64,000 nt of DNA from Diphasiastrum complanatum (lineage: Eukaryota; Streptophyta; Lycopodiopsida; Lycopodiales; Lycopodiaceae), in contig CM055110.1 in the NCBI GenBank assembly GCA_029204225.1, positions 40,688,923 through 40,752,922 on the forward strand. The letters run 5' to 3'. Below, piece after piece: positions 60,101-64,000 of the stretch. The notes under the pieces were generated by a model, which was given only the letters and a program-made list of their open reading frames with translations, was not told the origin of the DNA and did not search any database. Numbering within the stretch: the first letter of the stretch is position 1; each line of letters begins with the position of its first letter. The position numbers and the translations under genes were made by a program.

Positions 60101-60254
60101 AAATAGTGAAGCATCCTATATGGACACTATTATCTATATCAATTATGTTGTGTCCTATTTTGTACATATTAGGATCCTTGAGAAGAGATCTATTCTGATG
60201 ATGGAGATCATTCTTAAGTTGGAACAAAGTAGTGTTGTAAAACTAGCAAGTTAA
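57162..60254 (+). CDS. Gag fused to ~765 residues of unknown function (element 8)
   Basis: An intact 1030-codon frame from ATG 57162. Residues 1-200 are copia Gag of the UBN2 type (SSNYSTWKVRMESLLEL, ALHIIKMNVTNELLKEV, SEAWNALKKLF, STSRVLTLRRQIF). Residues ~205-227 are a Lys/Gly-rich basic tract (KGKGKGKGKWSKGG). Residues 250-263 are a CX2CX4HX4C zinc knuckle (CFYCGIKGHFANEC). Residues 264-1030 match no family I know: there is no DSGA, no integrase HHCC or DDE, no YVDD. The segment is rich in Ser, Cys and Leu and includes two GA.IKRE phrases (~533-548). The last ~100 residues are hydrophobic (SFTCTIFMILCKID, IIYINYVVSYFVHI) and might include membrane-like segments, or may simply be read-through of non-coding DNA. 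The frame stops 13 bases before the LTR. Gag should form particles and bind the element RNA. The role of the rest is unknown. Confidence 0.85.
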   Translation: MASNGGIMLESSERLSSSNYSTWKVRMESLLELNELMDIVAEIEERPLTLQEQQRFDKKAKRALHIIKMNVTNELLKEVGKCQSASEAWNALKKLFESKSTSRVLTLRRQIFSSRQREGESAHAFILRVKSLSDDLACIDENIKDGEIVQVMLNGLLNEHANLVQSFAIQRVLPSVVDLQEILLAEEHRLQSKLDGASLQGGGEEAFFTKGKFKGKGKGKGKWSKGGNFDHDDHSSSSSSTKNNKSKFKCFYCGIKGHFANECHKKQNARSRLRSNVLLGDDNCCANLASFGESMVNFLDPLDLEDALVLPTSHMESCGAKLASCLYSSTHGLPRLGGSSMVLDGKCKNGKGKEGANFINGVDEDSSLEVIVANDLFVHMEKDGDAKCHSLQEDGCSSNSFHIDVCNHVGKDDGALSMLEGNGSFTSFCDKVICATSGVTFLHKKSRSKVSIMRLGEGDHKSKGREVCEVFKVGCTLNDVFMNDSEEESLSYDSLPKSLSRSSCLKRESTSITLMLKVLRILFLASNIQESSTSYGATIKREVSNFCGASIKRESCEGKGNGRVVLGKTQSMDLTSLHQLKAFYDCGGLFIHGQDGKRLVEEDYMEQLKWQLLQGKGDIIGELIEVCYELKRAVLIRFDTHLHLLYFMLNGNVGIYLLVYDGGIVFTNYSEGSNLSIDEILWDLNHVFEREYLQSFRSEDVHICKIFDVLLEDQEVDLGLLHQHQETSGNSKLVKSIKEETNGQGILDLFLQVLEGSSKVFGASRKCLLTLPHLPNLMYEHCYVNVLKLSNFNKTSSIVLHPLDLGDGIVIIAGLYDQVHEFIQILKGIEVVNMFSFEQSSRSSILVLANWQLVDIVGSSVVCKSCGGTSSISSSGFGHSNGVGNTSFWHSFTQRLSWIEDLQRQGGDGSSFMEIHVAFTICIVKCGGGMQTLVDHFHLQLVCCYFTEKPEMDTWRNSLIEILCSFTCTIFMILCKIDVRNSEASYMDTIIYINYVVSYFVHIRILEKRSILMMEIILKLEQSSVVKLAS

Positions 60255-60257
60255 GTT

Positions 60258-60267
60258 GAAGAGGGAG
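60258..60267 (+). other. Polypurine tract of element 8
   Basis: GAAGAGGGAG directly precedes the 3' LTR and starts plus-strand synthesis in this class of elements. It follows the stop codon by three bases. Confidence 0.9.
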
Positions 60268-60914
60268 TGTGAAAATTGTCAACATTTCCTTGTCTAGTTT
60301 TAGGCCAAAATTGCTAAAAATGGCACATAGTTTAGGATCTGACTTTTCACACGTGTGAAACAGGTCTAGATATTTTTAGTAAGTGTATTTTTTCAGTATG
60401 AAGAAGTGTCAAACTTCAAGACCTTCGAAATGAGTCCATTTTCATGTATTTTGGACATATATGCCAATTTTACCTATATAGGGCATATTTTAGGTAAGGA
60501 GGGTCTAGAGAGAGGAGAGAGAGTCATCTCTCTCAGCTATATATAGCAAGTAGGCCGTGGAGAAACAGGTTGGAGCAGATCCATTGTATTCATTTGCTTA
60601 ATGAGAGATTTTTCTATTGGGTTCTCCTTCCATTGTTGGCATTGTGTAGTGATTGAGTTCAAGCTTTGTGTGTATGATCTTAGGTGCTTTCCAAAAGTGG
60701 TAGGCTGATGTATTATGGACTGTATAATGCTATTTTGGGCCGCACTTGATGTTTATGGAAGTTTCCATTTGTGATAAATGCTTTTTGATCAAGTTCTTTG
60801 CATTCTAGGTAGCATAGAATGTGTTGCCAATTCCTAGCTTATGTAGTTTGGAGTGCAAGCATTCAAGCCAATGATCTTGGAGTTTAGATCCACTTAGGAT
60901 CTGTATTTTTCACA
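60268..60914 (+). repeat. 3' LTR of element 8 (LTR-D, 647 bp)
   Basis: Nearly identical to the 5' LTR. Palindrome CACACGTGTG at 60348-60357 and TATA box at 60538-60545. It ends TTTTTCACA and is followed by the target duplication TTCTT. Confidence 0.95.
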
Positions 60915-60984
60915 TTCTTAATGTCTCCGTTAGCTGATGCCATGCCCCGAGGTGTCAATGTCGAACCTCTTCACTAAAAAGGGC

Positions 60985-61345
60985 TTCCAACAGAGATGAA
61001 TTTGAGAGCCGAGTCTGAGAGCACGAGAATTATTAGTGCTAGACTGAGATGTATATTTTGTGAGCCCCATGGTAATTCCCTAGACATGGAAAATCATGTG
61101 GGAGCTAGTAACTTAGACTCTCTCAACTTAAATTATGTTTTTAATAAAGAGACCTCCTATTATCATGTAAGAGGTGGAACCCAAATCTTTATGAAATGGG
61201 ATTCACTCAATTGTAAGAATTGGAATCCAAATCATGTTAGAATTAGATTCACCAGCTCGTGGGTATACATAGAGGCCTCAACCACAAGTTTCCAAGCATG
61301 TGATACTATACTAAAATGTTGTTGCATTGTTAATTGAAGATCCTT
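60985..61345 (+). repeat. LTR-E-like remnant
   Basis: It shares with 6180-6600 an ordered set of phrases: GAGAGCCGAG, CATG.GGAGCTAGTAA, a GGCCTC tract after a TATA-like word, and GCATTGTTAATTGAAGATC.TTC against GTATTGTCATTTGCTC…AAGATCTTCC. The similarity is patchy and judged by eye. The 113-codon ORF inside (60996-61337) is probably accidental. Confidence 0.4.
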
Positions 61346-63471
61346 CTATTTGCATTTCCATCTATGCTCCATTTTCATGGATTAAGTTTGAGTACTGATG
61401 TATGAATGTGTTTTGTTGTTGATTCTTCCTCCTTTAAAGTTTGGTTTTGTGATTAAGATCAGGTAGACGTGTAGGGCCTTGTGGTAGATCAATATCATTC
61501 ATGGGTAAGGTGAATTTCCACTGTTGCTTGCATATGGCCATATCTATCTAACCTCACTTTTTAGTGCCATGCCAACAAGTTTGACCAAAATTCTTTTAAC
61601 TTAAAGAAGAAAAAAAAATGAGATTTGAATGATACTCAATATATAGATATATAACATATATCCGTCTTAAAGAGTTGCTAGATTGACCTAGTATTTATAT
61701 ACTACTCATTGTTACACCTTTACAGCTTATTGTTTTTGAAACTCTATCTTTCCACAATAGTTTATTTTTATTTTGTGCTTCTTAATTTTATGTTATGTTG
61801 CATCAACGCTTTGATTCTGAGATCTGCAAAAAAAAGACCTGAACTAAGTAGATCTTCAACTAGGTCTACTGATCATAATTTGTTGTCTATCAACACATTG
61901 AGTTCCATTTTCTATCAACAGTAGTTGCATATCCACAAGTGAATAAAGAAATTTATGTATCACAAAAATATGATGACCACAATTTGTATACTCACAAGCA
62001 TCGACTTCTTATTTGATGTCAACTAGTCAAATAATAAAGTGCAATTGCATACATGAGTAACTTAGGATTTAGGGTTTGGCATTTAGAGTTTAGGGTTCAG
62101 GGTCTATTGTTTAGGATTAGTGTTTTGCAGTTTAAGAGTTCACTTCCTCCTCTTGATTCCCAACTCGTAGCCAAAATTTTAATGCCCATCTTGTATTCAT
62201 CCATCCATAACTCAGATTTGATTTCAACATTTAGTGAGGGACTCAAAATAACCCTCGAAAATTTGAGACTAACGGACTATTTTTGAAAGGCACAAATTTC
62301 ACAAATGGCTCCAAACACTACTCGGGAAAGCTTGGGAACACCGACATTGTCTAGGAATGGAACCGAGATATTTCTAAAAAAAATGACGTAAAAAATATAA
62401 TGCAGGTTGTTGACTTCTGCAAAACCGACAAAATTTTGATTTTGTGAAAAATTGTATGTTTACTCAAATATATGTAGATTCTAAATTGTTGGTTTATGAA
62501 TAAATACGATGCATGTCCTCAAGAATTGTTGGGAAGGTCTACCTTGCAGGTGCTCAACATTTTGAGCAATTTATTAAATAAATTATATTTGTAAACCTAT
62601 TGATATGTGCCTAATTTCTAACCTTATATAGCATTGTACCATGGAAATTATTTTTGGAGCGAGCTAGGTTGATGCCCAAGAAAAGTAGTTGGATGACAAC
62701 ATCAATGTTTGAAAACTGTTAAATTCTTTTATTATGATGAATAAGATTCAGTAGATAAAAAATAGTTTCATTTAATGCACTGTACATGTTCTCTAACAAG
62801 GCTAGGGACTATAATAACCGATAGTTTTTTTATAGTTGTATGATGTTAGAATGCAACATTTTTGAGTTGAAGGTTTTAGAAGGCATAATTTTTCAAAAGC
62901 CGACATCCATTGAAAGATGTGGGCTATCAAAGGGAAACTGAGGGATATGTGAGATTTCTGGATTTAGTGAGAGCCTCCAAATAGACCTTGGACAGACCTC
63001 AGAATACTAAAGCTAAATTGGGAGTTATACCGACGCCCAGACATATTCTCACAAATTTTGAAATCTCTCTCGCTTCCTGCACGACCTTTTCGTAAATGGA
63101 AATGGAGTTGCCGATGGTATCGAGGGACATAATTGCCTTTGTCTACTCCTTTGTTTGTTTCATCCCTCCTCTCCCTCTTTATCCTCCCCTCACTCTTGAT
63201 TGTTGCTCTTGCTCTTGCTTTTGCACTTCTTGCTTCCTCCTCTTGCTCTTGATCCTCTCCTTGCTCCTCTTGCTTGTGCTTCTTTTGTTCTCCTTGTAGT
63301 AAATTCAAACGGTAAGAAATGGTGCTCTCAAGAACACCAAAACTCTTTTTTTGTTTGTCATTGGATTCTAACTAATCCCATTGTGTTGGCATGTTTGTGT
63401 AGGTGACAAAAGGAAATATCGAAGATGGAAGTTGGAGCTTTTGTGAGTGTTGGATGCTATGTAATCTCTCT
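61346..63471. other. No gene; short telomere-like stretch
   Basis: No credible gene. Bases ~62064-62130 contain decayed TTTAGGG-type units (GGATTTAGGGTTTGG, AGAGTTTAGGGTTCAGGG, GTTTAGGATT), like an interstitial plant telomere remnant. Bases 63180-63300 are CTTGCTCTT/CTCCTCTTGCTC-rich low-complexity DNA that creates spurious Leu-rich ORFs. Confidence 0.5.
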
Positions 63472-63482
63472 CCCCCCCCCCC

Positions 63483-63558
<76 letters not shown>
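63472..63558. repeat. Poly-C then (CT)n microsatellite
   Basis: 22 C residues (63472-63493) run directly into about 33 CT units. Confidence 0.95.
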
Positions 63559-63560
<2 letters not shown>

Positions 63561-64000
63561 TTGATCTCTATATCATACTCTTTTTTGGAGCATTGTGATT
63601 AAAGCTTTGGTTCTGCTGCAAGTTTTTTAGACTCCAATTTTTTTTTGTAGGTTTTGATTAAAGCATAGGTGGCGTGGAATTTACGGACGACTATGAAAAG
63701 ATATACAAGGGTTAGAATGGTTGTCAGAATGGGGTGATCTACTAGATTTGGTATAGCGGCGCCTATTCTGAAGGCTATTCTGATGGCCCATTCATCTGTG
63801 CATATCTAAGCATTGCATCAGATCTCAATCAGTTTTGTAGATCCATATTTTTTGTATTCTAGAGTTTTTTGTAGATCTATGCATGTTTGTTGTACTTTGT
63901 GTAGATTTAACTTTTGTTTTAATAGATTTGCTTCTTTTAAATTTCTTTTGCATAGTTTAGATTTGCTTGTAAGAATATTTTTTGTATTTTTCAAATAAGA
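63559..64000. other. No gene; dispersed-motif copy
   Basis: T-rich DNA. Bases ~63705-63780 (GGGTTAGAATGGTTGTCAGAATGG … CTATTCTGA) resemble the block at 43735-43795. The 63813-63998 ORF is T-rich and not credible. Confidence 0.4.

Larger units (their letters stand above)
55343..60914 (+). mobile_element. Element 8: complete, young, Gag-only LTR retrotransposon
   Basis: A 5572-bp element with identical-length LTRs, primer site, PPT and perfect target duplication TTCTT (55338-55342 and 60915-60919). The two LTRs differ at only two of 647 positions (55624/60549 and 55976/60901), so the insertion is very recent. The single large ORF encodes Gag followed by unknown sequence. Protease, integrase, RT and RNase H are absent, so any transposition needs proteins from another copia element. 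The layout recalls the Gag-only or large non-autonomous element classes described in plants (TR-GAG, LARD), though those usually do not carry such a long fused frame. Confidence 0.95.

Noticed and set aside
57162-60254. The 1030-codon ORF as a host gene
   Set aside because: It lies between LTRs with a perfect target duplication, starts with copia Gag and zinc knuckle, and stops just before the PPT.
60996-61337. 113-codon ORF as a gene
   Set aside because: It sits inside an LTR-E-like remnant and has no recognisable protein feature.
63096-63308. Leu/Cys-rich ORF on plus and Glu/Lys-rich ORF on minus
   Set aside because: Both are by-products of CTTGCTC/CTCCTC low-complexity DNA.

Overview
The window looks like intergenic heterochromatin of a land plant, probably a flowering plant with a large genome. 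No intact host gene, tRNA or rRNA is visible. Most of the sequence is LTR retrotransposons, chiefly Ty1/copia, with primer-binding sites complementary to plant initiator tRNA-Met (TGGTATCAGAGC type), purine-rich PPTs of the GGAGGAG type, UBN2-type Gag, CCHC zinc knuckles and Pro-IN-RT-RNase H order. The species cannot be named from what is here.

Layout. 1-4185: copia element 1 (minus), cut by the window edge. 4186-6090: an unrecognised, less AT-rich coding stretch ending in PPT and LTR-E (6091-~6750). 7144-8808: copia debris plus an LTR. 8817-9530: Ty3/gypsy Gag relic (minus). 9681-12020: copia element 6 (minus) 3' half with its 1.08 kb LTR. 12.1-13.0 kb: T-rich DNA. 13386-16463: copia element 4 (minus) 3' half. 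16935-17922: spliced, broken plant-transposase-like gene (+), joined to PPT and LTR-C (17948-18598). 19018-20265: copia element 5 fragment. 21310-21880: GACGTC-rich array. 22396-23676: copia element 7 fragment. 23677-34180: copia element 3 (minus), split by a complete copia element 2 (25336-31563, +). 35.0-41.0 kb: gene-free DNA with a long inverted repeat and microsatellites. 41037-43569: copia element 10 (minus) 5' part, same family as element 2. 43995-44243: Ty3/gypsy relic. 47.4-54.9 kb: a second transposase-like relic, split by complete but RT-less copia element 9 (48160-53652). 55343-60914: complete, very young element 8. 60.9-64.0 kb: LTR-E-like remnant, then gene-free DNA.

The most notable item is element 8. 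It has a perfect 5-bp target duplication and two 647-bp LTRs with only two differences. A single 1030-codon ORF consists of Gag plus zinc knuckle followed by about 765 residues I do not recognise, with no protease, integrase or RT. It must be moved in trans if it moves. Element 3 is a dead pol-bearing relative: it shares at least 75 identical bp of Gag coding sequence with element 8 and ends in a decayed LTR of the same family.

A second cross-element signal is the 10-bp palindrome CACACGTGTG (G-box/E-box core CACGTG), present in LTRs of several unrelated copia families. An 83-bp block is also shared (80/83) between a Ty3-like LTR and the leader of the element 2/10 copia family. Element and LTR family names (1-10, A-E) are labels used only in this annotation.
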